NCBI GenBank assembly: GCA_964439605.1 | Contig: CAYTPC010000039.1 | Coordinates: 1 to 5,065, forward strand | Length of the DNA: 5,065 nucleotides | DNA from: JAITWT01 sp964439605 | GTDB taxonomy: Bacteria > Pseudomonadota > Gammaproteobacteria > Burkholderiales > Burkholderiaceae_C | Direction: 5' to 3' | Part shown: piece after piece, positions 1 to 4,173 of the stretch | Numbering within the stretch: position 1 is the first letter of the stretch | How the letters are laid out: each line of letters begins with the position of its first letter | Translations under genes and position numbers: made by a program | Notes under the pieces: generated by a model | What the model was told of the DNA's origin: nothing | The model's input: only the letters and a program-made list of their open reading frames with translations | Database searches by the model: none

Positions 1-259
1 GCGTGTAGGTGCCGTAGTAAAGCTGGCGCGGGTCTTTCAGCGCGTACCAGTCTTTCATCACGATCTGGGTGCGCGAGGCGTCGAACTCCTCGTGCGCCGG
101 ATCCCAGGTCGGCCGGTAGTGGAAATTGGCGGCCGATTGCACGTCCATCGTGGCTTCGATGTAGCGCGAAGCCGCCTTGTCGGCGCCCAGCCGGTCGGCG
201 ATGTGGTTGAAGGTTTGCCGCAGCGGGGTGATGCTGACGGTTCTCAAGTCGATCTGCAT
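1..259 (-). CDS. dmpL: Phenol hydroxylase P1 subunit (DmpL-like), 3' end outside window
   Basis: This is the N-terminal 86 residues of the small (beta) subunit of a multicomponent phenol hydroxylase. With DmpN and DmpO it forms the di-iron oxygenase that converts phenol to catechol in the cytoplasm; DmpM and the reductase DmpP complete the system. Family signatures seen are TPLRQTF near residue 11, ASRYIEAT at 30-37, NFHYRPTWDP at 45-54 and DPRQLYYGTY at 76-85, which match remembered DmpL/PhyB-type P1 proteins. The start ATG is at 257-259, with an AGGAGA ribosome binding site (268-273, minus strand) 8 nt ahead. It follows dmpK by 46 bp in the same direction, the usual K-L operon order. The gene continues beyond position 1, so its C-terminal part and the remaining dmpMNOP genes cannot be checked. 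Toluene monooxygenase beta subunits are related, but the preceding P0 gene favours phenol hydroxylase. Confidence 0.9.
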   Translation of the reverse strand, partial: MQIDLRTVSITPLRQTFNHIADRLGADKAASRYIEATMDVQSAANFHYRPTWDPAHEEFDASRTQIVMKDWYALKDPRQLYYGTYT

Positions 260-305
260 AGGGGGAGTCTCCTCTCGTGGTGTGATGGAAATGCGGGGGG
301 TGTGT

Positions 306-581
306 TCAAGGCTCGTGCCGGAAGTGCTTTTCGCGCGCCGCGCGCAGGCTCCAGTCCCATTCGTGCGCGTCGCTGCCGGCGGCGGCGGATGGCAAGGGCC
401 CGTGCGTGGGCTGGACCCGCTGGTCGCGGCAGAACTGCTCGAATGCGGCGCGGGGCATGACCATTTCGACGAACAGCTCAGGTTCGCCGACGGCAAACTC
501 GAACTCGAGCATGCCATCGGGGCGCTCGTGCATGATGCGAACGTAACGGGCGGCAGGGTCGAAAGCGGGGGTACCGGTCAT
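306..581 (-). CDS. dmpK: Phenol hydroxylase assembly subunit P0 (DmpK-like)
   Basis: This small 91-residue protein resembles DmpK, the P0 component of dmp-type phenol hydroxylases. DmpK is not needed for turnover itself; it helps produce active oxygenase, probably by assisting iron insertion. The recognisable block is LEFEFAVGEPELFVEMVMP at residues 25-43, followed by an AAFEQFCRDQ segment and a C-terminal EWDWSLRAAREKHF region. Length is normal for the family (about 70-95 residues). The start ATG (579-581) has a strong AAGGAGGAG site (594-602, minus strand) 12 nt upstream, a slightly long spacing. It is the first gene of a leftward operon with dmpL 46 bp downstream, and is transcribed divergently from the LysR-type gene across 152 bp. 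That arrangement suggests control by the LysR-type protein. Several frames on the opposite strand are open here, but only this one has family similarity. Confidence 0.9.
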   Translation of the reverse strand: MTGTPAFDPAARYVRIMHERPDGMLEFEFAVGEPELFVEMVMPRAAFEQFCRDQRVQPTHGPLPSAAAGSDAHEWDWSLRAAREKHFRHEP

Positions 582-593
582 GATGGGTCTTGG

Positions 594-602
594 CTCCTCC
601 TT
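594..602 (-). promoter_or_regulatory. Ribosome binding site of dmpK
   Basis: On the minus strand this reads AAGGAGGAG, a near-perfect Shine-Dalgarno sequence. It lies 12 nt before the ATG at 579-581 and supports that start over any upstream one. It is the strongest ribosome binding site in the window, consistent with a well-translated catabolic operon. Confidence 0.75.
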
Positions 603-631
603 GGCGGCGCCCTGGTTCGAATAAGCGGGCG

Positions 632-645
632 CTCGCTTGAGCGAG
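632..645. repeat. Perfect-arm palindrome in the dmpK leader
   Basis: The arms CTCGCT (632-637) and AGCGAG (640-645) are exact inverted complements around a TG centre. If dmpK transcription starts near 658, as the candidate promoter predicts, the element lies in the 5' untranslated region, about 30 nt before the Shine-Dalgarno sequence. It could be an operator or a short RNA hairpin. No T-run follows on either strand, so it is not an intrinsic terminator. Confidence 0.45.
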
Positions 646-664
646 GGGACTTTGCCACTGGTGT

Positions 665-693
665 CTGATACCGTCCAATACTATTTTTTACAA
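665..693 (-). promoter_or_regulatory. Candidate sigma70-type promoter for dmpKL
   Basis: On the minus strand, TTGTAA (688-693) and TATCAG (665-670) are separated by exactly 17 bp. Each hexamer matches the sigma70 consensus at 4 of 6 positions, so an activator would be expected. The implied transcription start is near 658, giving a leader of about 77 nt. I searched this intergenic region for a sigma54 -24/-12 element (GG and GC ten bases apart in the TGGCAC/TTGC context) and found none. The nearest, TGGCAA at 653-658, lacks the downstream GC at the right distance. The promoter is inferred by eye only. Confidence 0.35.
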
Positions 694-702
694 TCTCGAT
701 AC
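668..702. promoter_or_regulatory. Three phased ATAC motifs, candidate LysR-type operator
   Basis: ATAC occurs in the same orientation at 668-671, 678-681 and 699-702, with start-to-start distances of 10 and 21 bp, close to one and two helical turns. The outer two are part of an 8-bp direct repeat, GATACCGT, at 667-674 and 698-705. CatR/BenM-family proteins are known to recognise ATAC-N7-GTAT dyads. The half-site fits, but here the copies are direct rather than inverted. The block overlaps the candidate dmpKL promoter, with one copy just upstream of the -35, one in the spacer and one at the -10. Confidence 0.4.
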
Positions 703-733
703 CGTTTGAACATTTTGTTTCTTCGAGCGAGAA

Positions 734-1705
734 ATGCCCCACATGGATCTGCATGACCTGCGCGACTTTCTGGCCGTTGCCCAGGAAGGCCACATCGGTC
801 GCGCCGCCGCGCGGCTGCACCTGTCACAGCCGCCGCTGACGCGCCACATCCAGGCGCTGGAGGAAAAGATCGGCGCGCCGCTGTTCGTGCGCACACCCAA
901 GGGCGTCACGCTGACCGAGGCGGGCCGGACCCTGCTGGAAGAAGCGCCCAACCTGCTCGCGCTGGCGCAGCGGGCGCTGGAGCGCACCCGCCTGGCAGGT
1001 CAGGGGCTGATCGGCCAGCTCGACGTCGGCCTGTTCGGTTCCGGGATACTGGACGTGATCCCCCGCATCCTGTCGCGCTTTCATCAGGCGCGGCCCGAGG
1101 TCAAGATCGTGCGGCACAACCTGACCAAGGAAGCCCAATTGCAGGCGCTGCGCGAGCGGCGCATCGGCATCGGCTTCAATCGTCTGGTGCCCGAGGAGGC
1201 CGGCATTACCGTCGAGACGGTATTGCGCGAGGCCAGGATCGTGGCGATCCCGGAGGCCCACCCGCTGGCGCGGCAGCAGGCCATCTGCTTGCACGATCTG
1301 GCCGGTGTGCCGCTCATCACCTATCCCAACCTGCCGATACGCGGCATGGCGCATGAGGTGGCGGAGGCGTTCCGTTCCGAGGGCGTGCCGCAAAAGGTCG
1401 AGCAGGAGGTGGAAGACGTCGTCACCGCCGTGGCCCTGGTATCGACGGGTTTCGGCGTGGTCATTACCACGCAGTCCGCAACCAACCTGCGCCTGCCCGG
1501 CGTGGTGTTCCGGCCTTTGCACAGTTCCCGCCTGAAGAAACTCGAACTCAGTTGCCTGTATCGCAGCGGCGACGAATCGCCCGTGCTCAAGGCATTTCTG
1601 GACGTGGTGCACGAATTCGCCCGCGATGCCGAACAGCGGGAAGGCTGGGCGAGTCACTGTCCGGAAACCTTTGCACCCTTAGACGTATCCAATAAAAATA
1701 GGTGA
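734..1705 (+). CDS. LysR-type transcriptional regulator, CatR/BenM-like
   Basis: This 323-residue protein has the standard LysR-type layout: a winged helix-turn-helix at about residues 6-63 (GHIGRAAARLHLSQPPLTRH, then LFVRTPKGVTLTEAG), a linker helix at about 65-90, and a two-lobed effector-binding domain at about 95-300. The VGLFGSGILDVIPRI stretch (98-112) lines up without gaps with the start of the effector domain of BenM, including its serine in a ligand-contacting turn. RIGIGFNRL (143-151) is also typical of the CatR/BenM group, whose members sense muconate or related acids. It is divergent from dmpK, so control of the phenol operon and of itself is the simplest inference; the effector is unknown. 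The start at 734 has a weak GAG at 725-727. An ATG at 743 would begin MDLHDLRDFL, the more usual family N-terminus, and is a real alternative. Confidence 0.9.
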   Translation: MPHMDLHDLRDFLAVAQEGHIGRAAARLHLSQPPLTRHIQALEEKIGAPLFVRTPKGVTLTEAGRTLLEEAPNLLALAQRALERTRLAGQGLIGQLDVGLFGSGILDVIPRILSRFHQARPEVKIVRHNLTKEAQLQALRERRIGIGFNRLVPEEAGITVETVLREARIVAIPEAHPLARQQAICLHDLAGVPLITYPNLPIRGMAHEVAEAFRSEGVPQKVEQEVEDVVTAVALVSTGFGVVITTQSATNLRLPGVVFRPLHSSRLKKLELSCLYRSGDESPVLKAFLDVVHEFARDAEQREGWASHCPETFAPLDVSNKNR

Positions 1706-1734
1706 TGTCGTGTTTGGCTTTTTGCCCTTTTGCT

Positions 1735-1740
1735 AGGAAA
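1735..1740 (+). promoter_or_regulatory. Ribosome binding site fixing the start of the secreted protein
   Basis: AGGAAA lies 6 nt before the ATG at 1747. It supports that start over the longer frame opening with GTG at 1702, which would overlap the LysR stop codon and place 15 residues in front of an otherwise textbook signal peptide. Confidence 0.6.
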
Positions 1741-1746
1741 CCTGTC

Positions 1747-2301
1747 ATGAAATATTTTTCAACTTCCGCGTTCCCGGCGCTGGTGCTGCTGGCCGTGCTC
1801 GGTGGCAGCGCACCCGCCTTGGCACAGCAGGAACAGGGCCGTGTGATCTCCAGCACGCCGGTGCGAGAGGCCAATGGCAATGTCAGTTACTCGGTCATCT
1901 ACGAATATGCCGGCCGCCGCTACACGATGCGCACCGATTCCCCGCCCGGCAAGACCATTCCCGTGCAAGTCAGCCCATTGGGGGTGACCGTCAATACTCC
2001 CAATACTCCCAATACTTCACCCGACACGGCGGTGCCGGTCTACACCCCATCCGACACGGCGGTGCCGGTTTACACCCCATCGGCTGGCGCGGCGCCATGG
2101 CAGGACGTTACGCCCGAGCCGGGCGTAGTCGCCGGCACGCAGGCTGCGAACATTTATCCTCAACCGGTGTACAGGGCGCCCGTTTATGCGCCGGTGTACG
2201 TGGCGCCGAGTTACGGATACGGGTATGGCTACTATCCGCCGGTCAGCTTTTCGCTGAGCCTGGGCTACGTTTATTCACGCGGCGGCCGGCGCTGGCGCTG
2301 A
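1747..2301 (+). CDS. Secreted or periplasmic Pro/Tyr/Gly-rich protein of unknown function
   Basis: I do not recognise a named family for this 184-residue protein. Residues 1-26 form a clear Sec signal peptide (lysine at 2, hydrophobic core about 9-20, cleavage after ALA at 24-26). There is no lipobox cysteine, so the mature protein is probably periplasmic or loosely attached outside. Residues 31-75 (GRVISSTPVREANGNVSYSV, then IYEYAGRRYTMRTDSPPGKTI) resemble a stretch seen in some betaproteobacterial envelope proteins that carry a glycine-zipper domain, which is absent here. Residues 92-111 are two copies of a PDTAVPVYTP-like decapeptide, preceded by NTP repeats. The C-terminus (138-184) is rich in PVY, GYGY and arginine. 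The gene starts 41 bp after the LysR stop and could be transcribed with it, but nothing ties it to phenol use. It converges with murB, leaving 10 bp between stops. Confidence 0.75.
   Translation: MKYFSTSAFPALVLLAVLGGSAPALAQQEQGRVISSTPVREANGNVSYSVIYEYAGRRYTMRTDSPPGKTIPVQVSPLGVTVNTPNTPNTSPDTAVPVYTPSDTAVPVYTPSAGAAPWQDVTPEPGVVAGTQAANIYPQPVYRAPVYAPVYVAPSYGYGYGYYPPVSFSLSLGYVYSRGGRRWR
1993..2080 (+). repeat. In-frame tandem repeats inside the secreted-protein gene
   Basis: Two repeat units lie next to each other. AATACTCCC occurs twice (1993-2001, 2002-2010) with a third partial copy (2011-2016), encoding NTP repeats. A 30-bp unit then occurs at 2021-2050 and 2051-2080, the copies differing only at 2040 (C) and 2070 (T). 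Both unit lengths are multiples of three, so copy-number change would keep the frame. The near identity suggests a recent duplication. Confidence 0.85.
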
Positions 2302-2311
2302 TAGCAGGCCC

Positions 2312-3364
2312 TCAAATGACGACCGGTTCGGGTTCCAGGCGAATTCCAAACCGTTCATAGACACTGGTCTGGATCGCCTTGGCCAGCGTCATGACTTCGC
2401 CGCCGGTCACCGGGTGGGCCTTGCCGCCACGATTGACCAGCACCAGCGCCTGCTTTTCATAGACGCCGGCATTGCCGACGGATTTGCCTTTCCACCCGCA
2501 GGCTTCGATGAGCCAGCCCGCCGCGAGCTTGATGCGGCCGTCGGCCAGGGGATAGTGAACGATGCGCGGCTCCCGCGCGATGATGTCGGCGCATTGTTCG
2601 GGCGTCACGGTCGGGTTCTTGAAAAAGCTGCCTGCATTGCCCAGCACGCGCCAATCCGGCAGCTTGGCCGCGCGGATCGCGCAGACCCAATCGAAAATCT
2701 GGCGCGCATCGGGCGCGCCGATGCCGGTTTCCGTGATCTTGCGCTGCAAATCGAGGTAGCCCAATTCCGGTTTCCAGGGCCGCGGCAGCCGCAGACGCAC
2801 GTGAGTGACGACTGCACGCCCGGCCAGGCCGAAATCATTGGCGCCGCTGGCTGCGTGCTTGAACACCGAATCGCGGTAGCCGAAAGCGCACTGGGTCGCA
2901 TCGAGCGTGAAACACTGGCCGGTCTGCAGGTCGACGGCATCGAGCGATTCAAAACGGTCTTGCAGTTCAACGCCATAGGCGCCGATGTTCTGCACCGGCG
3001 CTGCGCCTGCGGTACCCGGAATCAGCGCCATGTTTTCCAGGCCCGGATAGCCCTGTTCGAGCGTCCACTGCACCACGTCGTGCCAACGCTCGCCCGCGCC
3101 GGCCTCCACGATCCAGGCGCGCGGCGTTGCGTCAACCAGCCGCAGACCCCGGATCTCGATTTTGAGCACGAGCGCGCGCAGATCGCCGGTCAGCACAATG
3201 TTGCTGCCGCCGCCGAGCACGAACTTGGGCACGTCGCGCCAGCGCGCGTCAGCCAGCAAGTCCTGCAGCCCCGCCACGTCGGATACACGCGCCAAATGCC
3301 GCGCACGCGCGGCGATGCCGAAACTGTTGTGCGGCTGCAAGGTAACGTTGGCGTTCACGATCAT
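2312..3364 (-). CDS. murB: UDP-N-acetylenolpyruvoylglucosamine reductase (MurB, type I)
   Basis: MurB is the cytoplasmic flavoenzyme that reduces the enolpyruvyl group of UDP-GlcNAc-enolpyruvate with NADPH to give UDP-MurNAc, the second committed step of peptidoglycan synthesis. The 350-residue length suits the family. Visible motifs are NSFGIAARAR (13-22), the FAD-binding GGGSN (51-55), IPGTAGAAPVQNIGAYGVEL (115-134), FGYRDSVFK (161-169) with the tyrosine matching E. coli Tyr190, GNAGSFFKNP (242-251) whose Ser246 matches the proton-donating Ser229, and EPEP near the C-terminus with Glu346 matching Glu325. All expected active-site residues recognised are present. The frame is open 61 codons further upstream, but that extension would run into yajQ and has no family similarity, so the ATG at 3362-3364 is chosen; it has no clear Shine-Dalgarno. 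murB is head-to-head with yajQ. Confidence 0.95.
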   Translation of the reverse strand: MIVNANVTLQPHNSFGIAARARHLARVSDVAGLQDLLADARWRDVPKFVLGGGSNIVLTGDLRALVLKIEIRGLRLVDATPRAWIVEAGAGERWHDVVQWTLEQGYPGLENMALIPGTAGAAPVQNIGAYGVELQDRFESLDAVDLQTGQCFTLDATQCAFGYRDSVFKHAASGANDFGLAGRAVVTHVRLRLPRPWKPELGYLDLQRKITETGIGAPDARQIFDWVCAIRAAKLPDWRVLGNAGSFFKNPTVTPEQCADIIAREPRIVHYPLADGRIKLAAGWLIEACGWKGKSVGNAGVYEKQALVLVNRGGKAHPVTGGEVMTLAKAIQTSVYERFGIRLEPEPVVI

Positions 3365-3407
3365 GGGAGAATTGTCGCATTCACATCCGAGTACGCCAGG
3401 AATAGAT
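3365..3407. other. Short divergent spacer between murB and yajQ
   Basis: Only 43 bp separate the two start codons, so both promoters must overlap each other or lie partly inside the opposite gene. I could not pick out a convincing -35/-10 pair in either direction. An AGGAAT at 3398-3403 serves as the ribosome binding site for yajQ. Confidence 0.5.
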
Positions 3408-3893
3408 ATGCCGTCTTTCGACACTGTTTGCGAGCCCAACCTCCCCGAGGTCAGGAACGCCGTCGATAACACGATCAAGGAAATCACGACCCGCTTCGAC
3501 TTCAAGGGTACGTCCGCAGCCGTCGAATTCAAGGACAAGGAAATCACGCTGACCGGCGACGCCGAATTTCAGCTCACCCAGATAGAGGACATCCTGCGCA
3601 ACAAGATGACCAAGCGCAGCGTGGACGTGCGTTTCCTCGACAAAGGCGCGGTGCAGAAGATCGGCGGCGACAAGGTCAAGCAGATCTTCAAGGTCAAAAG
3701 CGGCATCGAGTCCGAGCAGGCCAAGAAAATCCAGCGCATCGTCAAAGACAGCAAAATCAAGGTGCAGGCTGCCATCCAGGGCGAGGCGGTGCGCGTGACC
3801 GGCGCCAAGCGCGACGATCTGCAAGCCGTGATGGCGCTGATCAAGAAGGAACTGCCCGACCTGCCGCTGAGTTTCAACAATTTCCGCGATTGA
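3408..3893 (+). CDS. yajQ: YajQ family nucleotide-binding protein
   Basis: This 161-residue protein belongs to the YajQ family (UPF0234), small two-domain cytoplasmic proteins. Members have been reported to bind GTP/ATP and RNA, and in Xanthomonas and Pseudomonas to bind cyclic di-GMP and influence virulence genes through a LysR-type regulator. Whether this copy does so cannot be read from sequence. Signatures are MPSFDTV at the N-terminus, TRFDFKG (28-34), FLDKGAVQKIGGDK (76-89), SKIKVQAAIQGEAVRVTG (115-132), KRDDLQAVMAL (134-144) and the conserved ending FNNFRD. The ATG at 3408 gives the exact family N-terminus and length and has AGGAAT 4 nt upstream; the same frame stays open to 3162, but that part lies over murB and is not similar. 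Codon use is richer in lysine and aspartate than the neighbours. It faces away from murB. Confidence 0.95.
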   Translation: MPSFDTVCEPNLPEVRNAVDNTIKEITTRFDFKGTSAAVEFKDKEITLTGDAEFQLTQIEDILRNKMTKRSVDVRFLDKGAVQKIGGDKVKQIFKVKSGIESEQAKKIQRIVKDSKIKVQAAIQGEAVRVTGAKRDDLQAVMALIKKELPDLPLSFNNFRD

Positions 3894-3904
3894 ACCTGGA
3901 AACG

Positions 3905-3949
3905 GCGGTTGACCAGCAGTTGACTGCTTGCGATCCACGCCAGAACCGC
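3905..3949 (+). repeat. Nested inverted repeats just downstream of yajQ
   Basis: GCGGTT (3905-3910) is complementary to AACCGC (3944-3949). Inside them lies AGCAGT (3915-3920), TG, ACTGCT (3923-3928), which as RNA gives a 5-bp stem with a TTGA loop. No T-run follows, so a Rho-independent terminator is not supported. It may be a 3'-end structure of the yajQ transcript or a protein-binding site. Confidence 0.35.
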
Positions 3950-3956
3950 GCATGGA

Positions 3957-3962
3957 TATGAT
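3957..3962 (+). promoter_or_regulatory. Candidate -10 element for ettA
   Basis: TATGAT matches the sigma70 -10 consensus at 5 of 6 positions and lies in a locally AT-rich stretch. No acceptable -35 hexamer sits 16-18 bp upstream. If used, transcription would start near 3969 and give ettA an unusually long leader of about 205 nt. Confidence 0.25.
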
Positions 3963-4083
3963 ATTGGGAGCTTAGCCCCCGCTCACCATCCGGGTGAAAA
4001 CGCTGAGCGTCCTCACGCCGCTTGGCATGCCGGGCACGCCAGTCACGGCGCCGGCGAGCACGCTCAACTGCCGTTTTAGCTTG

Positions 4084-4111
4084 AAAAATACGATGCGCCC
4101 CGTGCGCATTG
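4084..4111 (-). terminator. Terminator-like hairpin for minus-strand transcription
   Basis: Positions 4091-4098 pair with 4104-4111 around a 5-nt CCCGT loop: eight pairs, one of them G-U, with the core ATGCGC/GCGCAT exact. Read on the minus strand, the stem is followed directly by TATTTTT (4090-4084), the form of an intrinsic terminator. On the plus strand no T-run follows, so there it would only be a stem-loop in the ettA leader. No minus-strand gene lies upstream of it in this window, so its role as a terminator is unexplained. Confidence 0.35.
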
Positions 4112-4173
4112 CCCTGTTCTCCATTTCGGGCTGCGTGGCCCGTACCTGTAACTTCTGACAACGATTCGAATCC

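Larger units (their letters stand above)
3894..4173. other. 280-bp region without a convincing gene, upstream of ettA
   Basis: The gap between yajQ and ettA holds a nested inverted repeat just after yajQ, a TATGAT -10-like hexamer, and a strong hairpin near 4091-4111, all listed separately. A 54-codon plus-strand frame (GTG 3994 to TGA 4158) and a 67-codon minus-strand frame (ATG 4173-4175 to TAA at 3972) are open. Neither has a ribosome binding site or recognisable similarity. I treat the region as a long ettA leader plus intergenic DNA. Confidence 0.5.

Noticed and set aside
653..658. TGGCAA on the minus strand as half of a sigma54 promoter
   Set aside because: The base pair ten positions after GG is TC, not GC; the nearest GC is two bases too far downstream.
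177..668. 163-codon open frame on the plus strand, with another at 92-460
   Set aside because: Both lie opposite dmpL and dmpK, which are supported by family motifs and good ribosome binding sites.
824..1657. 277-codon open frame on the minus strand
   Set aside because: It lies wholly over the LysR-type gene and its translation (rich in His, Gln, Arg and Gly) has no family similarity. It is a GC-driven shadow.
1706..1746. T-rich stretch after the LysR gene as a terminator
   Set aside because: The only stem is a 3-bp GGC/GCC, too weak to support an intrinsic terminator.
2414..3469. 351-codon open frame on the plus strand
   Set aside because: It is antisense to murB, whose frame carries every expected motif. 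The plus-strand translation is unremarkable.
3365..3547. 61-residue N-terminal extension of murB
   Set aside because: It would overlap the start of yajQ in antisense and is not found in MurB proteins, which begin close to the NSFGI motif.
3408..3893. Functional link between YajQ and the LysR-type regulator in this window
   Set aside because: YajQ is reported to act with a LysR-type protein in Xanthomonas, but here the two genes are about 1.7 kb apart, separated by murB and the secreted-protein gene. Proximity alone does not support a link.
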